55,937 nucleotides of DNA from an uncultured Prevotella sp. Lineage in GTDB: Bacteria > Bacteroidota > Bacteroidia > Bacteroidales > Bacteroidaceae. Below the pieces are notes generated by a model. That model was not told the origin of the DNA. It ran no database searches and was given only the letters and a program-made list of their open reading frames with translations. Of this stretch, positions 32,217-40,998 are shown in pieces. The DNA lies in NCBI GenBank assembly GCA_902800365.1, contig CADCEF010000015.1:1-55937 (forward strand), in the 5' to 3' direction. Position 1 is the stretch's first letter. Every line of letters begins with the position of its first letter. The position numbers were made by a program, and so were the translations under genes.

Positions 32217-32282
32217 GTTTTTTAGGTTTTATCAATTTTTGAACTGCAACACTGCAACGCGCAACAGATTTTTGTTGATAGG

Positions 32283-32350
32283 GGGCAGTGTCGCAAATCG
32301 CGACGGTGCCCTGACAGAACGAATCGTTCGGGCAGCTCTTAAGGGTTTTT
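32283..32350. promoter_or_regulatory. mutually exclusive hairpins upstream of susC
   Basis: TGCCC (32307-32311) can pair either with GGGCA at 32283-32287, with an inner stem GTCGC/GCGAC (32290-32294 and 32300-32304), or with GGGCA at 32330-32334, with an inner stem GAACG/CGTTC (32317-32321 and 32325-32329). A T-run follows at 32345-32350. This is attenuator-like, but no promoter is visible before it, and it may be an intergenic repeat. The rest of the 444-base gap 32158-32601 holds promoters, a 10-bp palindrome (32364-32373) and AT-rich DNA. Confidence 0.5.
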
Positions 32351-32532
32351 TAGACACTAAAAATTTAGCTAAAATTAGCCAAAATGTATAAAATACACCT
32401 CTATATTTAGTCCACTCTTTTGATGAGACATGCAAAACGCAAGTGGCTGAATATGAGGTATTTAAGGGAAATGGAGACGTGAGACAATCCACTTTTAGAG
32501 CTGTGGTGCGCGATACGCGTTTTTTTTTATAC

Positions 32533-32540
32533 TAATTTTG
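32533..32540 (+). promoter_or_regulatory. promoter -7 element of the polysaccharide utilisation locus
   Basis: TAATTTTG matches TAnnTTTG and lies 61 bases before the susC ATG. No TTTG is found at the usual spacing, in line with an activator-dependent promoter. Confidence 0.55.
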
Positions 32541-32601
32541 CGGCAGGAAAAAACCAAACGGTACATTCTAACTTATAATTAACATTTAATAAAACCAAAG
32601 T

Positions 32602-35600
32602 ATGAAGAAAAGCAGGTTTATGATGATGCTATTGGCACTCATGGTGGCAATGACATCTTGGGCCCAGGGAATCTCGGGCACTGTGATTGACGACCAGGGC
32701 GAAGCCGTGATCGGCGCCTCGATCGTTGAGAAGGGTAATCCTCAGAACGGAACTATTACCGACTTTGATGGTAAGTTCACCATCAAGGTGAAGGAGGGTA
32801 CACCCATCGTGATTAGTTACATTGGCTACGTTACTCAGGAACTGAAAGCCACAAACGGTATGCGCGTCACACTGAGAGAAGACGCACAGACTCTGCAGGA
32901 TGTAGTGGTTATCGGTTACGGCGTGCAGAAGAAGAGCGTGGTAACTGCCTCTATCGCCAAGGTTAGCGCCGAGGATCTGGAGGGTAAGACTCGTCTGCGT
33001 GCTGATGATGCACTGAAAGGTCTGGCCGCTGGTGTGAACGTAACATCGGCTTCTGGTCAGCCTGGAGCTCAGTCGATGATTCGCGTGCGCGGTACAGGTA
33101 CTATTAATGATACCAACCCGCTGTACATTATTGACGGTATGCCTGCCGACCAGTACGGTCTGGAGAGCGTTAACCCTAACGATATCGAGAGTATCGAGGT
33201 ACTGAAGGATGCTGCATCAGGTGCTATCTACGGTGCTCGTGCTGCCAACGGTGTTATCCTGGTTACTACCAAGAAGGGTAAGGTTGGTAAGGCTCAGATT
33301 AACTACAACTTCAGCTATGGCTGGCAGACTGCATGGAGAAAGCGCGACGTTACAAGTGCTACCGACTACGCTATTCTGCAGAACGAGAAGTATGTGAACG
33401 GTGGCCAGGCTCCTCTGTATGCCGACCCATACAATCTGGTTGACGCTAACGGTCAGAAGATTACCGGTTACGGTACCAACTGGCAGGAGCTGCTGTTCAA
33501 CGACAACGCACCTGTAAGCCAGCACGACGTATCGGTTAGCGGTGCTACCGAGAAGGTAAACTACTATCTCTCAATGGGTTACTACACTCAGGAGGGTATC
33601 GTAGGTGGTAACTACGGACAGAGTAACTACGACCGTCTGACCATCCGTTCGAACAATCAGTTCAACATTTTCGATGATTCAAAGGAGCGCTCTTTCCTGA
33701 ACAAACTCGACATCAGCGCTAACCTTTCTTATATGCGTACACACAGCACAGGTATCGACGCTAACTCTACATGGGGTTCTCCATTGGGTTCAGCTCTGTA
33801 TCTGGCTCCAACACTGCCTGTAACTCTTACTGGTGCAGTGGCTCAGGACATGATCGACCGCTACGCTGCTTACGACCTGTATCGCGACGCCAGTGGCAAT
33901 CCTTACACCATTCCTAACTATGTAGGTTCTTATCAGGAGCAGAACAACCCTATCGCCCTGATGCAGCGCAACCCATCGAAGGGCTGGAGCCACAAGTTCA
34001 TGCCTAAGTTCAGCATCGACCTCCAGTTGTGGGACAACCTGAAGTACCACTTCTCTTGGAGCGCTGAGCAGAGCTTCTGGGGTAGCGAGAGTGCTACACT
34101 GACTAAGTACTACCTGAGCGGTAACAACAACAGCGACCACACATCTGCATCGGCTGAGAAGGCTAACAGCACTCAGTGGCAGGTTGAGAACACGCTGACT
34201 TACGACAAGACCTTCGGCAAGCACACCATCGGTGTTGTGCTGGGCCAGAGCGCACTGAAGTACTACGGCGACAACGTAGGTGCTTCACACTGGAATCTGA
34301 TTAACATCAACAAGCCATATATCAACTACACCACTGGCGGCGACATCGAGACAACTGTTGATGCCGACGGTAAGATCACTGGTGTGAAGAGCCTGGTAGG
34401 CGGTTGGGGTGGCCCATACGTTGAGCACCGTCTGGCTTCTCTCTTCGCTCGTCTGAGCTACAACTACGATGAGAAGTACATGTTCCAGGGAACCATCCGT
34501 CGCGACGGTTCAAGCCGCTTCGGTTCAAACCACAAGTATGGTGTATTCCCATCATTCTCTATCGGTTGGAACATCATGAACGAGAAGTTCATGGAGAGCA
34601 CACGCGACTGGTTGTCAAACCTGAAGTTCCGTGCAAGCTGGGGTAAGAACGGTAACGAGAACATCGGTGACTTCCGCTACACCGTACTTACTACTACCGG
34701 TGGTACCAGCAACTACTACTTCGGTCGTCAGGGCGTGATGAACTACGGTTCAAAGGCTAACGGCCTGGCTAACGAGAACCTGAAGTGGGAGGAGTCAGAG
34801 CAGACCGACCTGGGTCTCGACTTCGGTTTCTGGAACAACAAACTGACATTTACTGTCGACTACTATATCAAGAGAACTAACGGCATGCTGATGACTATGC
34901 CTATCCCATCGTACGTAGGTGAGACTAAGCCTATCGGTAACGTAGGTGACATGGAGAACAGCGGTATCGAGTTCGAGCTTGGTTACAAGTGGAACATCGG
35001 CGACGCTCACTTCGCAGTGAAGGGTAACGCCTCTTATCTGAAGAACAAGCTGAAGAATCTGGGTAACGACACCGGCTTCCTGAACTATGGTATCTCTCAG
35101 TTCAGCGATGGTGGTACACGTGCCGAGAACGGACAGCCTTTCCCATACTTCTATGGTTACAAGACAGCCGGTGTGCTGCAGAACAAGGCCGAGGCTGATG
35201 CCTACAACGCTAAGTACGGCACAACATCGGTTCCAGGCGACCTGATCTTCGTGGATACAGACGGCAACAACGTTATCAACAGCGACGACCGTACTAAGAT
35301 TGGTAAGCCTACTCCTGACTGGACTTATGGTTTCAACCTGAATGCTGATTGGAAGGGCTTCGACTTCAACGTATTCTTCCAGGGTGTTATCGGCGCCGAC
35401 ATCTTCGATGCTACATGGCGTCAGGATATCGCATCGGGTAACTATCCTACTTGGGTGCTGCAGCGCTGGACCGGCGAGGGCACATCAAACAAGATTCCTA
35501 TGCTGAAGCTGGGCGACTCTAAGAACTGGGTGGTTAGCGACATCTACGTACAGGATGGTACTTACCTGCGTCTGAAGAACATCTCTCTGGGTTACACATT

Positions 35601-35793
35601 GCCACGCAACCTGACAAAGAAGGTGAACGTAGAGCGCTTCCGCATGTATGTACGTGCTGAGAACCTCTTCACTTGGACTAAGTACTGGGGATTCGATCCT
35701 GAAATCGGTACCAGCAGCACATCTATGGGTGTTGACTACGGCGTTTATCCACAGGCTCGTATCTTTACTGTAGGTTTCAACCTCTCACTGTAA
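32602..35793 (+). CDS. susC: SusC-type TonB-dependent glycan transporter
   Basis: Outer-membrane channel that imports oligosaccharides with TonB energy. The 1063-residue product has a signal peptide (ends MTSWAQ), a carboxypeptidase-regulatory-like domain at residues about 23-105 (GISGTVIDDQGEAVIGASIV), the SusC-type TonB segment DVVVIGYGVQKK, a plug domain (RADDALKGLAAGVNV, LYIIDGMPADQYG, IEVLKDAASGAIYGARAANGVILVTTKKG) and a complete barrel ending ARIFTVGFNLSL. It is the first gene of a seven-gene locus and pairs with the following susD. The symbol denotes the family, not the starch system. Confidence 0.96.
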   Translation: MKKSRFMMMLLALMVAMTSWAQGISGTVIDDQGEAVIGASIVEKGNPQNGTITDFDGKFTIKVKEGTPIVISYIGYVTQELKATNGMRVTLREDAQTLQDVVVIGYGVQKKSVVTASIAKVSAEDLEGKTRLRADDALKGLAAGVNVTSASGQPGAQSMIRVRGTGTINDTNPLYIIDGMPADQYGLESVNPNDIESIEVLKDAASGAIYGARAANGVILVTTKKGKVGKAQINYNFSYGWQTAWRKRDVTSATDYAILQNEKYVNGGQAPLYADPYNLVDANGQKITGYGTNWQELLFNDNAPVSQHDVSVSGATEKVNYYLSMGYYTQEGIVGGNYGQSNYDRLTIRSNNQFNIFDDSKERSFLNKLDISANLSYMRTHSTGIDANSTWGSPLGSALYLAPTLPVTLTGAVAQDMIDRYAAYDLYRDASGNPYTIPNYVGSYQEQNNPIALMQRNPSKGWSHKFMPKFSIDLQLWDNLKYHFSWSAEQSFWGSESATLTKYYLSGNNNSDHTSASAEKANSTQWQVENTLTYDKTFGKHTIGVVLGQSALKYYGDNVGASHWNLININKPYINYTTGGDIETTVDADGKITGVKSLVGGWGGPYVEHRLASLFARLSYNYDEKYMFQGTIRRDGSSRFGSNHKYGVFPSFSIGWNIMNEKFMESTRDWLSNLKFRASWGKNGNENIGDFRYTVLTTTGGTSNYYFGRQGVMNYGSKANGLANENLKWEESEQTDLGLDFGFWNNKLTFTVDYYIKRTNGMLMTMPIPSYVGETKPIGNVGDMENSGIEFELGYKWNIGDAHFAVKGNASYLKNKLKNLGNDTGFLNYGISQFSDGGTRAENGQPFPYFYGYKTAGVLQNKAEADAYNAKYGTTSVPGDLIFVDTDGNNVINSDDRTKIGKPTPDWTYGFNLNADWKGFDFNVFFQGVIGADIFDATWRQDIASGNYPTWVLQRWTGEGTSNKIPMLKLGDSKNWVVSDIYVQDGTYLRLKNISLGYTLPRNLTKKVNVERFRMYVRAENLFTWTKYWGFDPEIGTSSTSMGVDYGVYPQARIFTVGFNLSL

Positions 35794-35846
35794 TGGTGAA
35801 AAGGTGAAAAAGAGAAAAAGTGACAAATTTAAAAAATTGAAGCATT

Positions 35847-37376
35847 ATGAATAATAAGATATATAAAGTACTGTTCACTGGAGTGGTAGCCGTTTCGCTG
35901 ACTGCTTGTAAGGACAGTTTCCTGGAGGTGCAGAATCCTACTGGTGAGCCTCTGGAGGAGTATTACATGACCGACGAGCACCTGAGTGAGGCTTGCACAT
36001 CGGCCTACGCACCGCTGCACTGGCCCGACTGGGACGGAACAGCTTACAACGACCTGACTTGCGATGCCGAGATTCTTGGCGACGACTTCTGGGTAGGTGG
36101 TTCAAGCATCAGCGACAACCAGCACTGGCACAAGCTCTTCAACTTTGAGGGCGACGGCAACAATACCCTGGGTACCCTTTGGGGCGACTTCTACAGCGGT
36201 ATCAAGCGTTGTAACGACGTGATTAAGTACTGCTCATGGAGCAATGGCAATAAGAACAGCACATCTTACGAGATGCAGGCTCGTCTGCTTCGCGTGTACT
36301 ATTATAATATTCTGTGGCACTACTACGGCAATGTTCCCTTTTATCTGGAGAACCTGACCGAGCCTTACACTGCCCCACAGATTACTGCTGATGAGATTTA
36401 TGCAAACCTGATGCCTGAGCTCGAGGATATCATCGCCTCTAACGTGCTGCCTATGCGCTGGGATGCTGCCAACGAGGGCCGTGTAAGCCAGGCTATGGCC
36501 TACATGCTCTATGCTGAGATGGTGATGTATCAGAATGATTCTGCTCGTTATCCTACTGCTCTGAACTACATGAAGCAGATCATTGCCGACAGCAATTACA
36601 AGCTGAATCCAGACTTTGCCGATCTGTTTGCTGAGAGCGGTGAGATGTGCGAAGAGAGCATCTTCGAGATTACCTACGACGACGACAACGCACAGCGCGA
36701 CTGGGGTACATCAATGCACGCTGGTGGTACAGTATTCCCAACACTCTGCTCGCCTAACGGCTGGGGTGGCGGCGAAGGCTGGGACAGCGGTAACGACGGT
36801 TGGGGCTTCCTGCCTATGCGTGTGGAGACCTACAACATGTATGCCGAGAACGATAAGCGTCGCGATGTAACCTGCTGGGACGTTCGTGGCTACACATACA
36901 CCGAGCGTTATCAGGACACTCACATCTGGCACGGTAAGTATCGTCCACAGAGCGCTAACAATCAGGACTGCCCAACATCAAAGAACCTGAACTACAACAA
37001 CAACAAGCGCATCTATCGCTATGCCGAGACCCTGCTGAACGCAGCTGAGCTGCTGCTGCAGACTGGTGGAAGCGCTGCCGAGGCTACTGGCTATGTGAAC
37101 GAGGTTCGTGAGCGTGCCGGACTGGCTGCACTGAGCAATGTGACCATCGACGACATCCTGAACGAGCGTCACCTCGAGTTCTGCGGCGAGGGCAAGCGCT
37201 ACTTCGACCTGGTTCGTGCTGAGGGTATCAGCGGTGCTACCGAGAAGGCTACTCTGAAGCTCGTGCCCGATACCTACGGCTATCGCACCAACACCTGGAC
37301 ACCAAGCAAGAAGCACATTCCTCTCTCACAGAGCGAGCTCGATGCTGACCCAACACTGGTGCAGAACAACTACTAA
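35847..37376 (+). CDS. susD: SusD-type surface glycan-binding lipoprotein
   Basis: Lipid-anchored lid of the SusC channel that binds glycan. The 509-residue product has a lipobox ending SLTAC (Cys21), a helical TPR-like core (RRYNILWHYYGNVPFYLENL-type region at about residues 150-175), and the RagB/SusD C-terminal signature GYVNEVRERAGL with ILNERHLEFCGEGKRYFDLVR. It lies 53 bases after susC, in a gap made of GGTGAAAA-type stutters. Confidence 0.95.
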   Translation: MNNKIYKVLFTGVVAVSLTACKDSFLEVQNPTGEPLEEYYMTDEHLSEACTSAYAPLHWPDWDGTAYNDLTCDAEILGDDFWVGGSSISDNQHWHKLFNFEGDGNNTLGTLWGDFYSGIKRCNDVIKYCSWSNGNKNSTSYEMQARLLRVYYYNILWHYYGNVPFYLENLTEPYTAPQITADEIYANLMPELEDIIASNVLPMRWDAANEGRVSQAMAYMLYAEMVMYQNDSARYPTALNYMKQIIADSNYKLNPDFADLFAESGEMCEESIFEITYDDDNAQRDWGTSMHAGGTVFPTLCSPNGWGGGEGWDSGNDGWGFLPMRVETYNMYAENDKRRDVTCWDVRGYTYTERYQDTHIWHGKYRPQSANNQDCPTSKNLNYNNNKRIYRYAETLLNAAELLLQTGGSAAEATGYVNEVRERAGLAALSNVTIDDILNERHLEFCGEGKRYFDLVRAEGISGATEKATLKLVPDTYGYRTNTWTPSKKHIPLSQSELDADPTLVQNNY

Positions 37377-37420
37377 AATGTAAAAATGCAATAATGTAAA
37401 AATGCAAAAATTATAAGATT

Positions 37421-39889
37421 ATGAAGAATCTGTTTAAATATACAATGGGTGCGCTGGCAGCAGGCGTGATGATGACCGCCTGCTCGCCCGACAAGTTCGA
37501 CGGCGCTGACCCCAACGGCATTCCTTCGCTCAATGGTGCTGACTTCAACATGACCGTTGACCAGGAGACCAACCAGATGATTGCCACATTCACACCACAG
37601 GCTGGTACATATCCTGTATGGGTTATCAATGGTAATACCTATTCAACCCTGCAGGAGGTAGGTTATCAGAACCCAGAGGCTGGTACCTATACCATCGAGA
37701 TGAAGCTTGGTAACCGCAATGGCTTCAGCCAGAGCACTATCAGCAAGACATTCACCTTCAACGAGACTAAGATTGACTATTCAGCCGACTTCCGTCGCCT
37801 CTGCGATAAGGAGTGGCGTATTGCCAACAAGGAGCAGGGACACCTGGGCTGCGGCCCTGCCGGAACTGCTGCCACTGAGTGGTGGAGTGCTGCTCCAAAT
37901 GATAAGAAGGACTTTGGTGTTTACGACGACCGTATCACCTTCACCGCAACAACCCGCAAGGGCGGTGGTTATACCTACAATGCTGGTGACGACGGTAACA
38001 CCTATGTTAATAAGGGCGTGACCAAGTGGAACACCCAGAACGACGATGCCGACGTAGATGTAGCAGTGGGCAACCAGACTTCAAGCTGGAGCTTCGAGAT
38101 CTACGACTGGGAGGATGCCGAGGGCAACGTGACCAAGCAGACCTACATCCAGTTGGCCGACAACACCGCATTCCCCTACATCTCGAGCGACGCTCAGTAC
38201 GAGAATCCTAAGTTCCGTATCGAGACCCTCACAGCCACCAAGCTGGTGCTGGTTTACGACGCACCTGATCGCGGTATTGCATGGCGCTACATCCTGACAA
38301 GCGCTCCTGATGAGCGCCTCGTTGAGGAGCAGGGATTCGATGCCAACAGCGACTTCAACCTCTGGAAGGGCATCACTCCTAACGCCACATTTTACTTCAA
38401 TCCCGGTTGGGCAGAAACACCTCGTACAGGCGAGATGGAAGCTGGCTACACTGGTGGAAACAACGACTACACCGTGACAGTTCCCGATGCTTGCTCAGAC
38501 CGCTGGCAGGCTCAGTTCCACCTGCATACCGACATCAATATCTCTGCTACTAATAACTATGACTTCTCTGTCATCTTCAATGCAGATAAGGATATCGACG
38601 GTGTGACCGTTAAGGTAACTAACGAGGCTGATGCTGATGCTATCATCGACGTAGCCGATGTATCACTGAAGGCAGGTCAGGACGTTGTATTCTGGGTTAG
38701 CGATGTAGCTGGTAAGGATCTTGAAAAGGTTAAGGTGGTATTCGACTTTGGTCATGCAGCCGAGGCTACTACTATCAACGTTTCTAACATCGTGCTGAAG
38801 AACCACGCCGACGACGATGGTACCGTAGTACCTGAGGGTGGCGACGGTCCTGACGCTCCTAAGATGGACTGGGATCCTGCATCAGGCGCTAACCTCTGGA
38901 AGGCAGTAGAAGCTGGCGATGCATTCAAAGGAACTTCTACATGGTTCGCAAACGATGGTTGGAGCGCACTTGACACTCAGCCAGAGATTGTACATAAAGA
39001 TGGTGTTTGGGAATTTGTTGCTCCTGGTGGAGTAGGCTCTAGTCAGTGGCAAGGACAGCTCAAGATCTTCACAACCATTCCTGCATCAAAAGCTAAAAAA
39101 TACAATTTTTATTGTGTTGTAGAGTCGGATATGGATATTCCTGGAGTTACCATCAAACTTACTCAGAGTGATGAAAGCGAATCGAATAAGCATGATGACA
39201 ATTTCTTCTTTGATGGACGTCATGACGTGAAAGCAGATGTACCTATGGTTTACAAGGCAGAAGCTGCAGAACTTTCAAAAGCTGATGCCCATGAATTGAC
39301 ACTCGTATATGATTTTGGTGGTGCACCTGAAGGAGCTCACGTTAAGATTAGTAAAATCTATCTCGAAGAGGCTGTCGTAATGAACTACGACGACGCTAAC
39401 AACCTGTGGAAGAGTGTTGATGCAGGCGATGCATTCAAAGGTACTTCTACTTGGTTTGCAAACGATGGTTGGTCGGCACTTGATACTCAGCCTGAAATTA
39501 AACACGATGGCAATCAGTGGAGCCTGGTTGTGCCTGAGGGTGTCGGAGCTTCACAGTGGCAGGGACAGGTTAAAATATTCACTACACTGAGTGCAAAACA
39601 GGATGATCCATACAACTTCCAATGCACCATCATTGCTGATAACGACATCACAGGCGCTACTATCAAACTGACTCAGAGTGATGAGAGCGAATCGAATAAA
39701 CATGATGACAACTTTTACTTCGATGGTCGTCATGATTTGAAAGCCGACGAGCCTTTGGTTTACAAGGCAACCTGTGTTACCCTGCCCAAGGGCGATGCTC
39801 ACGAGTTTACCATGGTCTTTGACTTCGGAGGAGCTCCAGCTGGCACAAATATCACTATTAAAGATATTATTTTTGAAAAAGCTCAATAA
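37421..39889 (+). CDS. surface glycan-binding lipoprotein with three tandem carbohydrate-binding modules
   Basis: The 822-residue product starts with a lipoprotein signal (MMTAC, Cys21). Residues about 40-120 look like an Ig/PKD-type fold, and residues 125-310 form a further domain rich in Trp and Gly (EWRIANKEQGHLGCG). Three carbohydrate-binding modules of the CBM4/9-like jelly-roll type begin at NLWK, residues 313, 491 and 661. The last two are close copies (GDAFKGTSTWFANDGWSALD and TQSDESESNKHDDNF occur in both), with near-identical DNA, so one arose by recent duplication. It corresponds to the SGBP-B/SusE-F position of beta-glucan loci: it holds the polymer at the cell surface for GH16 and SusCD. 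Confidence 0.88.
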   Translation: MKNLFKYTMGALAAGVMMTACSPDKFDGADPNGIPSLNGADFNMTVDQETNQMIATFTPQAGTYPVWVINGNTYSTLQEVGYQNPEAGTYTIEMKLGNRNGFSQSTISKTFTFNETKIDYSADFRRLCDKEWRIANKEQGHLGCGPAGTAATEWWSAAPNDKKDFGVYDDRITFTATTRKGGGYTYNAGDDGNTYVNKGVTKWNTQNDDADVDVAVGNQTSSWSFEIYDWEDAEGNVTKQTYIQLADNTAFPYISSDAQYENPKFRIETLTATKLVLVYDAPDRGIAWRYILTSAPDERLVEEQGFDANSDFNLWKGITPNATFYFNPGWAETPRTGEMEAGYTGGNNDYTVTVPDACSDRWQAQFHLHTDINISATNNYDFSVIFNADKDIDGVTVKVTNEADADAIIDVADVSLKAGQDVVFWVSDVAGKDLEKVKVVFDFGHAAEATTINVSNIVLKNHADDDGTVVPEGGDGPDAPKMDWDPASGANLWKAVEAGDAFKGTSTWFANDGWSALDTQPEIVHKDGVWEFVAPGGVGSSQWQGQLKIFTTIPASKAKKYNFYCVVESDMDIPGVTIKLTQSDESESNKHDDNFFFDGRHDVKADVPMVYKAEAAELSKADAHELTLVYDFGGAPEGAHVKISKIYLEEAVVMNYDDANNLWKSVDAGDAFKGTSTWFANDGWSALDTQPEIKHDGNQWSLVVPEGVGASQWQGQVKIFTTLSAKQDDPYNFQCTIIADNDITGATIKLTQSDESESNKHDDNFYFDGRHDLKADEPLVYKATCVTLPKGDAHEFTMVFDFGGAPAGTNITIKDIIFEKAQ

Positions 39890-39900
39890 TTGAATAATTA

Positions 39901-40998
39901 ATGAAACGTTACATGTTTAACACTCTATTGCTCGCGCTCACCGCAGTCTTTACTGGCTGCGGTGGGGGTAGCGATGACCCACAGCCCGCTGCTCCAACGA
40001 TCACCGTATCGCAGGAGTCTATCAGCGCACCTGCCGCAGGAGGCAGCTACACGATTAACGTTACCACCACTGGAAAAGAGTGGGGTGTTTATACCGATGG
40101 CGACTTCGTGAAAGCCACGGCTCAGTATGCAAACAATGCGGTGGCTGTGACCATCGACGAGAACCCTAATACCACGGAGCGTACAGGTAACGTCATCATT
40201 ATGTCGGGAACAGCCCGTAAGAACATCACAGTCACTCAGGCCGCTGCTGCAAAGCCTGCCTACAACGCCCCCGATGGCTACACACTGGTTTGGCAGGACG
40301 AGTTCGAAGGCACCAGCAACCAGCTGAATGCCGCCGACTGGACCCACGAGGTGCAGAAGTCAGGCTGGGTGAACCACGAGCTTCAGAACTATGTGAACCA
40401 AAAAACGCCAGAGGGTCAGTTGGTGACTGAGGTTAAGAACGGCACCCTGCGCATCACAGCTCGCAAGGAGAACGGCAAGATTTACTCTGGTCGTGTGTAT
40501 GCTAAGCAGAAGAGCGGTTGGACCTATGGTTACATCGAAGCTAGCATCAAGTTGCCAAAGGGCAAGGGCACATGGCCTGCCTTCTGGATGATGCCAGTAA
40601 ACTTCAAGTCGTGGCCCGCCGATGGCGAGATTGATATCATGGAGGAGGTAGGTTATCACCCCGACTACGTGTCATCAAGTCTGCACGCCAATGCGCACGT
40701 TCATTCAAACAACACCCAGGTTACTCACGAGATGAAGTGCCCAGGTGCTGAGGGCGAGTTCCACACTTATGCCATTCTTTGGACAGCAAAGAATATCACT
40801 ACTTATGTTGACGGAAAAGTACAGCTGAGCTACGACAACCGTGGTCTTGGTCGCGACGACTGGCCCTACGACGATCCCTTCTACGTGATCCTCAACCTGG
40901 CTTGGGGTGGCGACTGGGGAGGCGCTATGGGTGTAGACGAGAGCGCACTGCCATGCACTATGGAAGTAGATTATGTACGCGTATTCCAGAAGAAGTGA
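39901..40998 (+). CDS. GH16 endo-beta-glucanase with BACON domain, lipoprotein
   Basis: The 365-residue product has a lipobox ending FTGC (Cys20), a BACON domain at residues about 33-115 (ITVSQESISAPAAGGSYTINV), and a GH16 domain at about 125-365. The catalytic motif is GEIDIMEEVG, with nucleophile Glu243, Asp245 and acid/base Glu248. The extra Met between Asp and Glu (ExDxxE) marks the laminarinase-like branch, so endo-beta-1,3- or beta-1,3-1,4-glucanase is predicted. It is likely on the cell surface and makes the first cuts. Its stop overlaps the next start (TGATG). Confidence 0.95.
   Translation: MKRYMFNTLLLALTAVFTGCGGGSDDPQPAAPTITVSQESISAPAAGGSYTINVTTTGKEWGVYTDGDFVKATAQYANNAVAVTIDENPNTTERTGNVIIMSGTARKNITVTQAAAAKPAYNAPDGYTLVWQDEFEGTSNQLNAADWTHEVQKSGWVNHELQNYVNQKTPEGQLVTEVKNGTLRITARKENGKIYSGRVYAKQKSGWTYGYIEASIKLPKGKGTWPAFWMMPVNFKSWPADGEIDIMEEVGYHPDYVSSSLHANAHVHSNNTQVTHEMKCPGAEGEFHTYAILWTAKNITTYVDGKVQLSYDNRGLGRDDWPYDDPFYVILNLAWGGDWGGAMGVDESALPCTMEVDYVRVFQKK

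Noticed and set aside
32203-32492. Small frames on both strands in the susC upstream gap
   Set aside because: They overlap the hairpins and promoters, lack family features and oppose each other.
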